Part shown: in pieces, positions 9,429 through 18,611 of the stretch
Layout: the number at the start of each line of letters is the position of its first letter
Position numbering within the stretch: the stretch's first letter is position 1
The notes under the pieces: model-generated
Told to the model about the DNA's origin: nothing
Seen by the model: only the letters and a program-made list of their open reading frames with translations
The model's database searches: none
Translations under genes and position numbers: made by a program
Assembly: GCA_019638255.1 (NCBI GenBank)
Contig: JAHBUD010000001.1
Span: forward strand, 682,001 to 746,000
Direction of reading: 5' to 3'
Length of the DNA: 64,000 bases
Source: Cyclobacteriaceae bacterium
Lineage (GTDB): Bacteria; Bacteroidota; Bacteroidia; Cytophagales; Cyclobacteriaceae

Positions 9429-10199
9429 TCAGGCTTGTGTCTCAACCTGACCAGCCTTCGTGATCCAAAAGTTGTTGAATCCCTCGCCCACCTGTATGCC
9501 AAGTTGGCCTGTGGCCAGTAATTCCAAAATGGAGAGGAAATTGAAGATCAACGCAATACGTGTTTTATAGGTGGTTACAATATCAGTAAAAGATACTCGC
9601 TCTTTGGTTGCCACCTCGTTGAGTAAGTAATTCTTTTGCTCTTCGATGGTGTATGGATATTGAATAATCTGGTGAACGGGCTTATTCTTTTCCGCTTCAA
9701 ATCGTTTCAACACTTTTTCAAAAACCGTCATTAACTTAAAGAGGTCTACATCCTGAAGTTCGGCCTCAACGTTGCTGCTTTCGGCAAGCGATTTCAGTTC
9801 CTTCATCAGGTTGCCCCGCTTCTCCTTCATCAGTTCGTTCTCTTCCATTTGATGGAAGCTATCGATAACTGATTTGTACTTTTTGTACTCCAGTAAATGT
9901 TTCACTAACTCCTCACGTGGGTCAATCTCATTGCCTTGCTCATCAATTTGGGGTCTCGGCAAAAGCATTTTCGATTTAATACGCATTAACGTTGCCGCTA
10001 CCAAAATAAATTCACTGGCAACTTCAACATTCAATGTATCCAACTGGTGGAGGTAGTCAAGAAAGTCGTTGGTGATTTTGGCTATGGGTATGTCATAAAT
10101 ATCCAGTTCGTCCCGCTCGATGAAGAACAACAGCAGGTCGAAAGGGCCTTCAAAAAGGGTTAATTTTACCTCAAAATTTTCTTTGGTTTCCGTTGCCAT
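9429..10199 (-). CDS. scpA: Segregation and condensation protein A
   Basis: 256 aa. Kleisin subunit of the SMC-ScpAB condensin. The N-terminal signature is complete: FEVKLTLFEGPFDLLLFFIERDELDIYDIPIAKITNDFLDYL, read here in shorter pieces as FEGPFDLLL and DIPIAKIT. The centre LILVAATLMRIKSKMLLPR-type segment appears as ILVAATLMRIKSKMLLPRP. The C-terminal winged-helix region includes SFTDIVTTYKTRIALIFNFLSILELLATGQL. No scpB is in the window. Start: ATG, with a TAACTTTG box only 7 bases upstream. Confidence 0.93.
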   Translation of the reverse strand: MATETKENFEVKLTLFEGPFDLLLFFIERDELDIYDIPIAKITNDFLDYLHQLDTLNVEVASEFILVAATLMRIKSKMLLPRPQIDEQGNEIDPREELVKHLLEYKKYKSVIDSFHQMEENELMKEKRGNLMKELKSLAESSNVEAELQDVDLFKLMTVFEKVLKRFEAEKNKPVHQIIQYPYTIEEQKNYLLNEVATKERVSFTDIVTTYKTRIALIFNFLSILELLATGQLGIQVGEGFNNFWITKAGQVETQA

Positions 10200-10206
10200 A
10201 GGTCGG

Positions 10207-10214
10207 CAAAGTTA
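10207..10214 (-). promoter_or_regulatory. -7 promoter box of scpA, very close to the start codon
   Basis: On the minus strand TAACTTTG (exact TAnnTTTG) ends 7 bases before the scpA ATG, which would leave only a few bases of 5' leader. A TTTG occurs 16 bases further upstream, shorter than the usual ~19. Confidence 0.5.
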
Positions 10215-10267
10215 TTCTAAAATTCCTTTCCAAATGCCTTCGTAGCGGGTTACTCTTGTTAAATCTG

Positions 10268-10275
10268 TAACTTTG
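10268..10275 (+). promoter_or_regulatory. -7 promoter box of dxs
   Basis: TAACTTTG (exact TAnnTTTG) lies 76 bases before the dxs ATG, in the gap shared with the divergent scpA. No clear -33 TTTG is visible. Confidence 0.5.
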
Positions 10276-10351
10276 CACAATGCCTAATGGAATGGGTAGA
10301 ATTAAACATTAATTTCGTCTCCTTGTTAGATATAGGCTAAAGAAACATACC

Positions 10352-12277
10352 ATGCTCATTACCCCAGGCCCCCTCCTTGCCAAAATTGGTAGCCCTGATG
10401 ATATAAAAAAACTTGATCAGGCCCAGCTGGTGCAGCTTTGTGATGAACTCAGGCACTTTATTGTGGACAATGTGTCGGTTTATGGAGGGCATTTTGGGGC
10501 GAGTTTGGGTGTGGTTGAGCTTACAGTTGCACTCCATTACGTATTTAATACCCCGCATGATCAGCTAGTGTGGGATGTAGGGCATCAGGCCTATGGACAT
10601 AAAATATTAACGGGCCGGAAAGAACAGTTTCACACCAACAGGGTTTATGGAGGTATTTCAGGCTTCCCTAAGCGAAGCGAAAACATCTACGACACCTTTG
10701 GCGTTGGCCATTCCTCAACATCCGTTTCGGCAGCCTTGGGAATGGCGGTGGCCTCCAAGTACCTGAACCTTCCCGATAAGCAACACATAGCAGTAATTGG
10801 TGATGGGGCAATGACTGGTGGAATTGCCTTTGAAGCATTGAACCATGCCGGTGTATCCGACTCCAATGTTTTAATTATTCTCAATGACAACTGTATGTCA
10901 ATTGATCCAAATGTTGGGGCATTAAAGGATTACCTCACTGACATAACAACATCTCACACCTATAACAAACTTAAGGATGAGGTTTGGAACCTGTTGGGCA
11001 AGCTTTCAACGTTTGGAAAAAGTGCTCAGGATATTGTTTCCAAGATTGAAACCGGTATCAAGTCAACCCTGCTGAGCCAAAGCAATCTTTTTGAGTCGCT
11101 CAACCTACGTTATTTCGGCCCAGTTGACGGGCACGATGTAAACCATTTGGTTCAGGTGCTAAATGATCTTCGGGATATTAAGGGACCTAAAATACTGCAC
11201 TGCGTTACCATAAAGGGTAAGGGCTATGGTCCTGCTGAAAAGGGGAATGCAACAACCTGGCATGCTCCGGGTACTTTTGATAAGATTACAGGGGAGATAC
11301 ATAAGAAGGTTCACGATGCTCCTCAAGCCCCCAAATATCAGGATGTATTTGGCCATACACTTGTCGAGCTGGCAAAGCAAAACGATAAAATCATAGGAAT
11401 AACCCCGGCAATGCCTTCGGGTTCATCTATGAACATAATGATGAAGGAAATGCCTGATCGGGCATTTGATGTGGGTATTGCTGAGCAACACGCAGTTACA
11501 TTTTCTGCAGGGCTGGCAACCCAGGGATTGATTCCGTTTTGTAATATCTATAGCTCATTTATGCAGCGTGCATACGATCAGGTAGTGCACGATGTATGCA
11601 TACAGAATTTGCCTGTTAACTTTTGCCTCGATAGAGCCGGTTTTGCTGGCGCTGATGGTCCTACACACCACGGTGCATACGACATCGCCTACTTCCGTTG
11701 TATACCGAATATTATTGTTTCGGCACCAATGAACGAGCAGGAATTAAGAAACCTGATGTTCACTGCTTCTTTGCCCCGTAAGGAGAGAGCTTTTTCAATT
11801 CGCTACCCACGCGGACAAGGTGTAATGCCGGAGTGGAGAACTCCGTTTGAAGAAGTCGAAATCGGTAAAGGAAGAAAATTAAGGGATGGAGACGAGGTGG
11901 CCATATTGACTATTGGACATATCGGCAATTATGCGGTAGAGGTTTGCGACAGGTTAGCCAAGCAAGGTGTTTCCGTGGGCCACTACGATATGCGTTTTGT
12001 GAAACCCCTGGATGAGGCGCTACTGCATGAAATTTTTGCTGCTTACAGAAAGATCGTCACGGTGGAAGATGGTTGTATTCAGGGAGGATTTGGAAGCGCT
12101 ATTTTAGAGTTTATGGCAGACCATCATTATCGGGCAGAAGTAAGACGATTGGGCATTCCGGATCGGGTCGTAGAGCATGGAGAACAAATCGAGTTGCACC
12201 GCGAATGTGGCTTTGATGCCGATCATATGCAAAAGGCAGTTATCAGTTTACTGGAATTTGCCCCCAAAGTAATTTGA
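10352..12277 (+). CDS. dxs: 1-deoxy-D-xylulose-5-phosphate synthase
   Basis: 641 aa. Thiamine-diphosphate enzyme joining pyruvate and glyceraldehyde-3-phosphate, the first step of the MEP isoprenoid pathway. The TPP/Mg motif starts with GDGAMTGGIAFEALNHAG and closes with ILNDN (residues ~148-180). The substrate-binding histidine region YGGHFGASLGVVEL and WDVGHQAYGHKILTGR are conserved. The transketolase central domain (DVGIAEQHAVTFSAGLA, DRAGFAGADGPTHHG) and C-terminal domain (GCIQGGFGSAI) follow. The alpha/beta hydrolase gene overlaps or directly follows the stop. Confidence 0.96.
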   Translation: MLITPGPLLAKIGSPDDIKKLDQAQLVQLCDELRHFIVDNVSVYGGHFGASLGVVELTVALHYVFNTPHDQLVWDVGHQAYGHKILTGRKEQFHTNRVYGGISGFPKRSENIYDTFGVGHSSTSVSAALGMAVASKYLNLPDKQHIAVIGDGAMTGGIAFEALNHAGVSDSNVLIILNDNCMSIDPNVGALKDYLTDITTSHTYNKLKDEVWNLLGKLSTFGKSAQDIVSKIETGIKSTLLSQSNLFESLNLRYFGPVDGHDVNHLVQVLNDLRDIKGPKILHCVTIKGKGYGPAEKGNATTWHAPGTFDKITGEIHKKVHDAPQAPKYQDVFGHTLVELAKQNDKIIGITPAMPSGSSMNIMMKEMPDRAFDVGIAEQHAVTFSAGLATQGLIPFCNIYSSFMQRAYDQVVHDVCIQNLPVNFCLDRAGFAGADGPTHHGAYDIAYFRCIPNIIVSAPMNEQELRNLMFTASLPRKERAFSIRYPRGQGVMPEWRTPFEEVEIGKGRKLRDGDEVAILTIGHIGNYAVEVCDRLAKQGVSVGHYDMRFVKPLDEALLHEIFAAYRKIVTVEDGCIQGGFGSAILEFMADHHYRAEVRRLGIPDRVVEHGEQIELHRECGFDADHMQKAVISLLEFAPKVI

Positions 12278-13056
12278 TTGTGCCGGGTATTCACTACAAC
12301 GAAAAGGGCAGTGGCTTCCCAGTAATTTTGATTCACGGCTTTTGCGAGAATCTTTTCATTTGGAAAGAAGTTTTAAATCAACTTCCTGACGAATTCAGGT
12401 TCATTGCCCTTGATTTACCTGGGTTTGGTCAAAGCCAGGCAATCGAATCACCCCATAGCATTGATGATATTGCTGATAAGCTCCTCGAATTTATTGGAAA
12501 TGAGCTAAAAATTAATTCATGCATCGCCCTCGGACACAGTCTTGGCGGCTATGTCGTGTTGGCCATGGCCAATAAGCAACCTGATTTATTTTCCGGCATA
12601 GGCCTTATACATTCAACGGCCAATGCCGATTTACCTGAGCGAAAACTTGCCAGAAACAAGGTGATTGAGTTTGTGTCAGCCAATGGTGTGTTGCCTTTTG
12701 TACAGTCCTTTATACCCCCCTTGTTTTATGACCAAAGGAACCCTTCAGTTGCCGGAACGGTATCGCTAGCCTCCGCCACACCACTTTCTACACTAATATC
12801 ATACACGGAGGCCATGCGCGATAGACTCGACAGAAATCATGTTCTCAAGCGATTCAATAAGCCAGTGCTGTTTCTGGCCGGCCGGCACGATACAATAATC
12901 CCGGTCGAGTCAGTACTGCAGCAGTCGGGTGAAACCGACAAGCCTCACGTGGTGTTGCTGGAAAATTCTGCCCACATGGGCATGCTGGAAGAGACATCTA
13001 AAACTTCAGGCTCCATTTTATCGTTTGTGCGGTTGATTCCGGGAGTCACGAATTGA
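12274..13056 (+). CDS. Alpha/beta hydrolase
   Basis: About 260 aa. The frame can start at TTG 12274, overlapping the dxs stop by 4 bases, or at GTG 12280; there is no ATG nearby, so the exact start is uncertain. Oxyanion region VILIHGFCEN, nucleophile elbow ALGHSLGGYV (Ser ~90), catalytic Asp in LAGRHDTIIP and His in ENSAHMGML give a full triad. It resembles small cytosolic esterases or lipases; the substrate is unknown. Tight coupling to dxs suggests co-transcription rather than a shown functional link. Confidence 0.85.
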   Translation: MIVPGIHYNEKGSGFPVILIHGFCENLFIWKEVLNQLPDEFRFIALDLPGFGQSQAIESPHSIDDIADKLLEFIGNELKINSCIALGHSLGGYVVLAMANKQPDLFSGIGLIHSTANADLPERKLARNKVIEFVSANGVLPFVQSFIPPLFYDQRNPSVAGTVSLASATPLSTLISYTEAMRDRLDRNHVLKRFNKPVLFLAGRHDTIIPVESVLQQSGETDKPHVVLLENSAHMGMLEETSKTSGSILSFVRLIPGVTN

Positions 13057-13152
13057 AATCTTTATTTGATTTTTACCAGAAAAGTATGCTAAATTGGGCT
13101 TCCTAATTTTTATTAGGGCTTATGTGTGTTAGGTTTAACGAATTGAGAATTC

Positions 13153-13160
13153 TATATTTG
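13153..13160 (+). promoter_or_regulatory. -7 promoter box ahead of the 13191 gene
   Basis: TATATTTG (exact TAnnTTTG) lies 30 bases before the start codon. A clear -33 element is not seen. Confidence 0.45.
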
Positions 13161-13190
13161 CTTTGTAACCCTTAAAACCAAACCGATAGT

Positions 13191-13934
13191 ATGGAACCCA
13201 TAATCGAGCAATACGAACCTTGGAACAGGATGGCCGAATACATAGCCTATGGCTCTTGGGCACTTGCGGTCCTGATTGTTTTATGGCTTCTGGTGAAGTT
13301 GGCAACAACAAGTGATCCTAAAGATAAGTATGACTTTATAAGCAGAAATGAGATCAAGCTTTTGTGGATAGCTTCAGTCATTCTGGTTGTTGGTTGCTGC
13401 TTTTATGCCAACTCGAATATTGAGGAATTAAACGCCATACTCATTTTTGTAAGAGTATTCACCACGGTTTCAATGGGCTTAATTGCAGCCCTGATCGTGC
13501 AAAATTTATTAAAGTTTTACTATCCGTTCTATATTGAAAAGCGCCTAAAGGTGTTGCGCTACAAACCAAGGATCTCTCCAAAGACTGGCCGCGCCATGAA
13601 GCTGTTGAGCGAAGAAGAGGAGGATGCTTACCTGGATGAGGGTATGCAGGCTGAAGAAAATGTTTTCTCTACCGACTATGACGTGTGGAAAGATGAGGAG
13701 AGTGGCTACATAAAAATTGAAAAGTATGCCGGACACCTTCACGCATTGGAGTGCCCTGAGTGTAATTACCAGACCTTCAAAGTGGTTAAGGAAGAAATCC
13801 TAAAGACTCCAACCCCTACTGAGGAGGGTGAGTTATTGAAGCACTATACTTGTGGTTATTGCGGCTACAAAGCCAAAAAGACTGTAACACTCAAGGCGTC
13901 AACCAAGTTTCAGGAAACTGCAGCAACAGCCTGA
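13191..13934 (+). CDS. Unknown membrane protein with C-terminal zinc-ribbon motif
   Basis: 247 aa, no family recognised. Three hydrophobic segments (residues ~18-42, ~61-78 and ~85-108) place the N-terminus in the membrane. A charged region with an acidic run (LLSEEEEDAYLDEGMQAEE) follows. Near the C-terminus two cysteine pairs, CPECNYQ and CGYCGYK about 35 residues apart, look like a zinc ribbon, probably cytoplasmic. Such an arrangement suits a membrane-tethered binding or scaffold protein, but the function is open. The gene has its own -7 box and a strong terminator, so it is likely monocistronic. Confidence 0.7.
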   Translation: MEPIIEQYEPWNRMAEYIAYGSWALAVLIVLWLLVKLATTSDPKDKYDFISRNEIKLLWIASVILVVGCCFYANSNIEELNAILIFVRVFTTVSMGLIAALIVQNLLKFYYPFYIEKRLKVLRYKPRISPKTGRAMKLLSEEEEDAYLDEGMQAEENVFSTDYDVWKDEESGYIKIEKYAGHLHALECPECNYQTFKVVKEEILKTPTPTEEGELLKHYTCGYCGYKAKKTVTLKASTKFQETAATA

Positions 13935-13959
13935 TCGAAGAGCTTGAAGAACTTAAAAG

Positions 13960-13987
13960 GCCTTTCTTATCCAAGAAAGGCTTTTTT
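13960..13987 (+). terminator. Rho-independent terminator
   Basis: Perfect 9-bp stem GCCTTTCTT (13960-13968) / AAGAAAGGC (13973-13981), loop ATCC, then six T (13982-13987). It lies 25 bases after the stop of the zinc-ribbon membrane protein gene. Confidence 0.92.
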
Positions 13988-14074
13988 ATTGACCTATTAT
14001 ACAAGTTAATCTTTACGCCTGTATATGATCGGGTAGGTTACATAACCAAGACCTAATTGCGAATCAATGGCTGA

Positions 14075-14323
14075 TTAAATTCGGGGCAGTTTAATCTGAT
14101 CGTAGTAGAACTTCATACGCGAATGAGCGGAATCAAGAAGTGCAATTTTCTCAATGCTTGAATGTTTATGATTCACAAAAACTTCTACGTAATGCTCATC
14201 AAGAAGGTAGAGATTGATCTTATAATTATAGTAGCGGATGGCCATAACAAAAGTTCCGCGTTCATATAACGTTGTAATTTTTTGATTGAGCGTATAACTC
14301 TTAAATTCTGACCATGTGATCAT
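14075..14323 (-). CDS. Small protein of unknown function
   Basis: 82 aa, ATG start. It has no signal peptide or membrane helix; it is rich in aromatic residues, with alternating strand-like segments (FVMAIRYYNYKINLYLLDEHYVEVFVNH) and then a helix (SSIEKIALLDSAHSRMKFYYDQIKL). Codon use looks like real coding sequence, and similar short proteins occur in Bacteroidota, but I cannot name a family. A TAAGTTTA sequence (one mismatch to TAnnTTTG) ends 4 bases before the ATG. It is separated by 115 bases from the M28 peptidase gene on the same strand. Confidence 0.65.
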   Translation of the reverse strand: MITWSEFKSYTLNQKITTLYERGTFVMAIRYYNYKINLYLLDEHYVEVFVNHKHSSIEKIALLDSAHSRMKFYYDQIKLPRI

Positions 14324-14438
14324 AAATTAAACTTAACAAAAATATCTGCTGCATCAAAGAAGATACCATGTTGCACGTTTGCAGATAATGAAATGTTCTG
14401 GTGAACTAGTTTAGTAAGGTGTATTTTGAAATACGTGT

Positions 14439-15344
14439 CTAAAGAGTACTGCTATCAAGTGCGCGTACAACACGAATAATTGATTCTACACTGCTGTGAT
14501 AAAAGTGCAGGTTTATTTTATCAAAACTATCTGTGGGGCGGTGATAGTCTGGATGATCCTCAACGCCAAAATACAGGAATGGTATTTTCTTCTGATGAAA
14601 ATTCTTGTGATCGGATTGACCTGTCCAGTCATTACGGCCTGAGTTGGGTAAATCATGGCCAAACTTTAAACTGAATTTCTCGGGTAAAGAAATTTTTTCA
14701 ACCGAATTTTTCAGTTTTGGATAGTGATATGTGCCGCATGCATACAGTTCATTTTTATCGCTTCGGCTGATCATATCCATATTGATATTCAGCACAAAGG
14801 CTTCTGCTTTAGTATCAAGTGAGTTTACGAAATGGGCGGATCCGCGTAATCCCATTTCTTCAGCATCAAAGAAAGCAAGGATAATACGATGGTCGGGCTT
14901 GTGTTTGGTTAAGTATTCGGCAATACTTAATAAAGCTGCCGTGCCTGAGGCATTATCATCCGCTCCACTGTAAATTTTTCCTCCCAGTACTCCAAGGTGG
15001 TCGTAGTGTGCACTGATGACAATGGTTTCCTTTTTAGTTCCTTCAACGACAGCAAGAATATTTGATCCATCTCCAGCCTGTACCTGCCCAAAGGATTGCG
15101 TAAAGGAAAAGGTTTGAACATACCCACTCTCAAGGAGGGGCTTAATGCCCAAGCTCTCCAGTCGCTTAATAATATAGCTTCTGGCTTTAGCGCTTCCTTC
15201 AGATCCTACCCTGCGACCCTCTAAGCTATCGGAGGATAGAATCTTCAGATCGTTAGTCAGCTGACTGGCATTAAATGAATACTGAGCAAATGCAGTTTGT
15301 GTAAAAAACAGAACGACAACAAATAATCCCCTGCAAACCATCAT
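14439..15344 (-). CDS. M28 family zinc peptidase, exported
   Basis: 301 aa. The signal peptide is MMVCRGLFVVVLFFTQTAFAQ. The zinc ligands of family M28 are all present: HYDHLG, GADDNASG, FDAEEMG, MDMISR and, near the end, SDHKNFHQKKIPFLYFG. The enzyme would be a two-zinc aminopeptidase acting outside the cytoplasm. It lacks the PDZ domain of the paralogue at 49813-51033. tRNA-His lies upstream on the same strand, separated by a hairpin. Confidence 0.88.
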   Translation of the reverse strand: MMVCRGLFVVVLFFTQTAFAQYSFNASQLTNDLKILSSDSLEGRRVGSEGSAKARSYIIKRLESLGIKPLLESGYVQTFSFTQSFGQVQAGDGSNILAVVEGTKKETIVISAHYDHLGVLGGKIYSGADDNASGTAALLSIAEYLTKHKPDHRIILAFFDAEEMGLRGSAHFVNSLDTKAEAFVLNINMDMISRSDKNELYACGTYHYPKLKNSVEKISLPEKFSLKFGHDLPNSGRNDWTGQSDHKNFHQKKIPFLYFGVEDHPDYHRPTDSFDKINLHFYHSSVESIIRVVRALDSSTL

Positions 15345-15360
15345 TCCCCGATAAAATATA

Positions 15361-15379
15361 AAGCCCCTTTTCGGGGCTT
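15361..15379 (-). terminator. Hairpin between tRNA-His and the M28 gene
   Basis: Arms AAGCCCC (15361-15367) and GGGGCTT (15373-15379) pair perfectly. Read on the minus strand it follows tRNA-His and is succeeded by TATATTTTAT, a loose T-rich tail, so a tRNA terminator is plausible but the T-run is broken. Confidence 0.5.
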
Positions 15380-15397
15380 AGGTCTTAAAAAATTTTG

Positions 15398-15472
15398 GGT
15401 GAAAGACGGGATTCGAACCCGCGACCCCCAGAACCACAATCTGGTGCTCTAACCAACTGAGCTACATCCACC
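15398..15472 (-). tRNA. tRNA-His (GTG anticodon)
   Basis: The minus strand folds as a cloverleaf. The acceptor is GTGGATG with CTTTCAC (one T-T mismatch). The D arm is GCTC...GAGC, the anticodon stem CCAGA/TCTGG with loop TTGTGGT, and the T arm GCGGG-TTCGAAT-CCCGT. An extra 5' G (at 15472) pairs with the discriminator C, the identity element of tRNA-His. The 3' CCA is not encoded. Confidence 0.96.
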
Positions 15473-15560
15473 GTTAGTTTTAGCGAAAAGCCTGTTGCTT
15501 TCCGGTAAAGGACTGCAAATTTAGTAACTGCCGAACAATTACAAAATCAGGTTAGTTCCT

Positions 15561-16901
15561 TTAGTTTCTATCGAAGGTAAGTCTTTTGCCCTTTTGATTT
15601 TCGTCAAATTTTCCATTGGCATACGCCAAATGACCCGAAACAAAGGTGTGGGTAACACTCGATTGAAAAGTTGTTCCTTCAAATGGTGACCACTTGCATT
15701 TTGCCAGGATGTTTTCCCGGGTAACGGTCCATGGGTTGTTCAGGTCAACCAACACCAGGTCGGCAAAGTAGCCCTTGCGAATGAATCCCCGTTTTTCAAT
15801 TTGGAAAAGCGTAGCCGGATTATGAGCTGTTTTTGTGGCAATCCAATCCAGCGAAACCTGACCATGGTGATAAAATTCAAGCAACGCATTTAAACTATGC
15901 TGAACAAGCGGGCCGCCCGATGGCGCCTTGAAATAAGATTGCTGCTTTTCCTCCCAGGTATGCGGAGCATGATCGGTGGCGATAACATCAATTCTGTTAT
16001 CAAGAAGCCCTTGTAGAATAGCCTTCTGATCGGCTTCAGTTTTAATGGCCGGGTTCCATTTTATGCGTGTACCCAGACGATTATAATCAGCATCATTAAA
16101 CCATAAGTGATGAATGCATGCTTCAGCTGTGATTTTCTTTTTGTTTAACGGAATCGAATTGTCGAAAAGAGAAACTTCTTTGGCGGTGGAAATGTGCAGG
16201 ATATGAAGTCGTGTTCCGAACTTTTTAGCTAACGCAACTGCAAAGGAAGATGATTTGTAACAAGCTTCTTCGCTACGGATGTCGGGATGATATTTTACAG
16301 GCATATCTTCACCATACTGCTCACGGAAGTCGGCCATGTTTTTAAGAATGGTGGCTTCATCTTCGCAATGTGTGGCGATGAGAAATGGAACTTTTGAAAA
16401 CAGGTTCTCGAGGGTTTTAGGATTATCGACCAACAAATTTCCGGTGGAGGAACCCATGAAAATCTTTAACCCGCAAACTTTTGTTGCATCTGTTCTCAAC
16501 ACCTCATCAAGGTTGTCGTTTGAGGTTCCCATGAAAAAGGAATAGTTGGCGAGTGAATCGCGGGAAGCAATCTGGTACTTATCTTCCAACAATTGTTGTG
16601 TGAAAGCAGGTGGAACCGTATTGGGCATTTCCATATAACTGGTTACACCACCGGCAACAGCTGCACGCGATTCGGTATAGATGGTAGCCTTGTGGGTAAG
16701 TCCAGGCTCACGAAAATGCACCTGGTCGTCAATTAATCCTGGAAACAGATGTTGTCCGTTAGCATCAATCACGACATCGGCATGTCGGGCAGACAAATCT
16801 GATTCAATGGCCTCAATGTATTCACCTTTGATCAGCACCTCGCCCTGAAAGACCTTGCCCTCATTAACTATATTTGCATTAACAATTCGAATTGATTTCA
16901 T
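15561..16901 (-). CDS. pyrC: Dihydroorotase
   Basis: 446 aa, class I amidohydrolase; closes carbamoyl-aspartate to dihydroorotate in pyrimidine synthesis. After a small N-terminal beta domain comes [16 protein letters not shown] (residues ~53-68). The usual metal pair HxH appears here as Q60-V-H62. Other ligands are in place: the lysine of GLKIFMGSS, His in ATHCEDE, His in LHILHIST and Asp in [11 protein letters not shown]. The length is typical for the active class I form rather than an inactive partner. The gene stands alone, divergent from the helicase gene. Confidence 0.88.
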   Translation of the reverse strand: MKSIRIVNANIVNEGKVFQGEVLIKGEYIEAIESDLSARHADVVIDANGQHLFPGLIDDQVHFREPGLTHKATIYTESRAAVAGGVTSYMEMPNTVPPAFTQQLLEDKYQIASRDSLANYSFFMGTSNDNLDEVLRTDATKVCGLKIFMGSSTGNLLVDNPKTLENLFSKVPFLIATHCEDEATILKNMADFREQYGEDMPVKYHPDIRSEEACYKSSSFAVALAKKFGTRLHILHISTAKEVSLFDNSIPLNKKKITAEACIHHLWFNDADYNRLGTRIKWNPAIKTEADQKAILQGLLDNRIDVIATDHAPHTWEEKQQSYFKAPSGGPLVQHSLNALLEFYHHGQVSLDWIATKTAHNPATLFQIEKRGFIRKGYFADLVLVDLNNPWTVTRENILAKCKWSPFEGTTFQSSVTHTFVSGHLAYANGKFDENQKGKRLTFDRN

Positions 16902-17007
16902 CTGCTAGTATTTGTTTTAAATAGGTCAGATGGAATGGCTATGTTTATATCGTTTCTATGATTTGAATGTTGTACTTAGCCATTTCATTCTGTAAAAATA
17001 AGCCCGC

Positions 17008-18270
17008 ATGGCAGCACTTTTATCTTTTGAGGATTTTAAATTAAACAAGCAGTTACTGAGTGCGATAGCGGATGCCGGTTTTGATCGCCCTACGGAGATT
17101 CAGCAAAAGTGCATTCCCGTATTGATGGGCGGACAGGAAGTGATAGGTATTGCACAAACGGGTACAGGGAAAACGGCCGCTTATGTTATTCCCGTGCTCA
17201 TGAAGGTGCGCTACGCACAAGGAACTGAGCCCAGGGCAATTATTCTTGCGCCTACCAAAGAACTCACCATCCAGATTGCTGAGCACACAAAACAACTGGC
17301 AAAGTATACTGATCTGCGCATTCTTCCGATTTATGGTGGTGTTGGCCCGAAAGCACAAGTGGAGGCTATACTGCAGGGTGTGGATATTCTGGTGGCCACT
17401 CCGGGAAGGTTTATGGAGATTTACCTGAAAGGAGAACTTCCAACCAAACAGATCAAAACGCTGGTGTTGGATGAAGCCGACCGCATGATGGACATGGGTT
17501 TTATGCCGCAGCTTCGGAAAATTTTTGAAGTGATTCCGAATAAAAGACAGAACATGTTGTTCTCGGCAACATTCAACCCGCGTGTTGAGAAATTGTCTGC
17601 AGAGTTTTTAGAATTTCCAATTCGCATAGAAGTAACGCCACCAGCCACAGCTGCCAGTCAGGTACATCAGGAAGTATATTACGTTCCCAACCTGAAAACG
17701 AAAATCAATTTTTTGGAGCATCTGCTCTCCGATCGTGAAACGTTTACCCGTGTGATGATCTTCACCCGTAACAAAGGTACAGCCGACAATGTATTTCATT
17801 ATCTTGATCGGAAAGATCTTGGCCCCGTGCGCGTTATTCACTCAAACAAGGGACAGAATAGCCGCATTAATGCCATGAATGAATTCAAAGAGGGGAAGCT
17901 TCGGGTTTTGGTTTCAACCGATGTTACTGCGCGTGGCATTGATGTAACCGGAGTTTCGCATGTTATTAATTTTGATGTGCCTGTGGTGTACGATGATTAT
18001 GTGCACCGGATTGGTCGCACCGGCAGGGCCTTTCATGAAGGAACGGCCATCACGTTTGTAACGGAAGCAGAGCTTTATCATGTTAAGAAAATTGAGCGAT
18101 TAATTCGTGAGCAGATTCCTGTAAAACGGATACCCACTGCGGTAGAAATTACCAAAACACCTTTTGAAGAGGCTCAAGGTATGGCCCGCGAAATCGACCG
18201 GCAGAAACGCAAAGAAAACCCGGATTTTAAGGGAGCGTTTCATGAGCGGAGAGGGGCAAAGAAGCGATAG
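17008..18270 (+). CDS. DEAD-box RNA helicase (RhlE-like)
   Basis: 420 aa. All motifs are present: Q motif GFDRPTEIQQKCIPV, motif I AQTGTGKT, Ia APTKELTIQ, II DEAD (VLDEADRMMDMGFMP), III SAT, V ARGIDVTGV and VI HRIGRTGRA. The C-terminal tail is short and basic (RQKRKENPDFKGAFHERRGAKKR), a usual RNA-binding extension. Likely roles are RNA remodelling in ribosome assembly or RNA decay. The N-terminus FEDFKLNKQLLSAIADAGF is typical of the RhlE/CsdA group. Confidence 0.93.
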   Translation: MAALLSFEDFKLNKQLLSAIADAGFDRPTEIQQKCIPVLMGGQEVIGIAQTGTGKTAAYVIPVLMKVRYAQGTEPRAIILAPTKELTIQIAEHTKQLAKYTDLRILPIYGGVGPKAQVEAILQGVDILVATPGRFMEIYLKGELPTKQIKTLVLDEADRMMDMGFMPQLRKIFEVIPNKRQNMLFSATFNPRVEKLSAEFLEFPIRIEVTPPATAASQVHQEVYYVPNLKTKINFLEHLLSDRETFTRVMIFTRNKGTADNVFHYLDRKDLGPVRVIHSNKGQNSRINAMNEFKEGKLRVLVSTDVTARGIDVTGVSHVINFDVPVVYDDYVHRIGRTGRAFHEGTAITFVTEAELYHVKKIERLIREQIPVKRIPTAVEITKTPFEEAQGMAREIDRQKRKENPDFKGAFHERRGAKKR

Positions 18271-18294
18271 CGAATCTTTAAGCAAGTTGATTGT

Positions 18295-18571
18295 ATGACA
18301 TGGATTATAATTGCACTGACTCTTATTACAATCTTACTTTTGATTTATTTTTTATTCCGCGTGAACCTATTGCAAAAAGTCAAACAATGAACTGAACAAT
18401 GTTATTGCTAAGAGTACTAAAGAGTTGGCTGCTGAGGTGGATAGAAATAATCAGCGGGAAGCTATCTTGGAAAGGCAGATTAAGTCAAATGATGAATTAC
18501 TAAATTCAGAAAGAAAACGCATTGCAACCGACTGGGCCGAGCAATGCAACGGACGGAAATGCAGTAATTAG
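18295..18571 (+). pseudogene. Frameshifted small membrane/coiled-coil gene
   Basis: An ATG at 18295 opens a 31-codon frame, MTWIIIALTLITILLLIY and so on, a clean membrane helix that stops at 18390. In the +1 frame the sequence then continues without interruption to the stop at 18569-18571 as a charged helical segment (NNELNNVIAKSTKELAAEV, then NQREAILERQIKSNDELL). Removing one A from the A5 run at 18373-18377 joins them into one protein of about 91 aa: an N-terminal anchor plus a coiled coil. Further open fragments up to ~18770 have no start and may be more remnants. Decay, a sequencing indel or programmed frameshifting are all possible. The product is not recognised. Confidence 0.45.
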
Positions 18572-18611
18572 TTTCCGAATGCTTTCTTCTATATTTCGGG
18601 CGAACATGACC

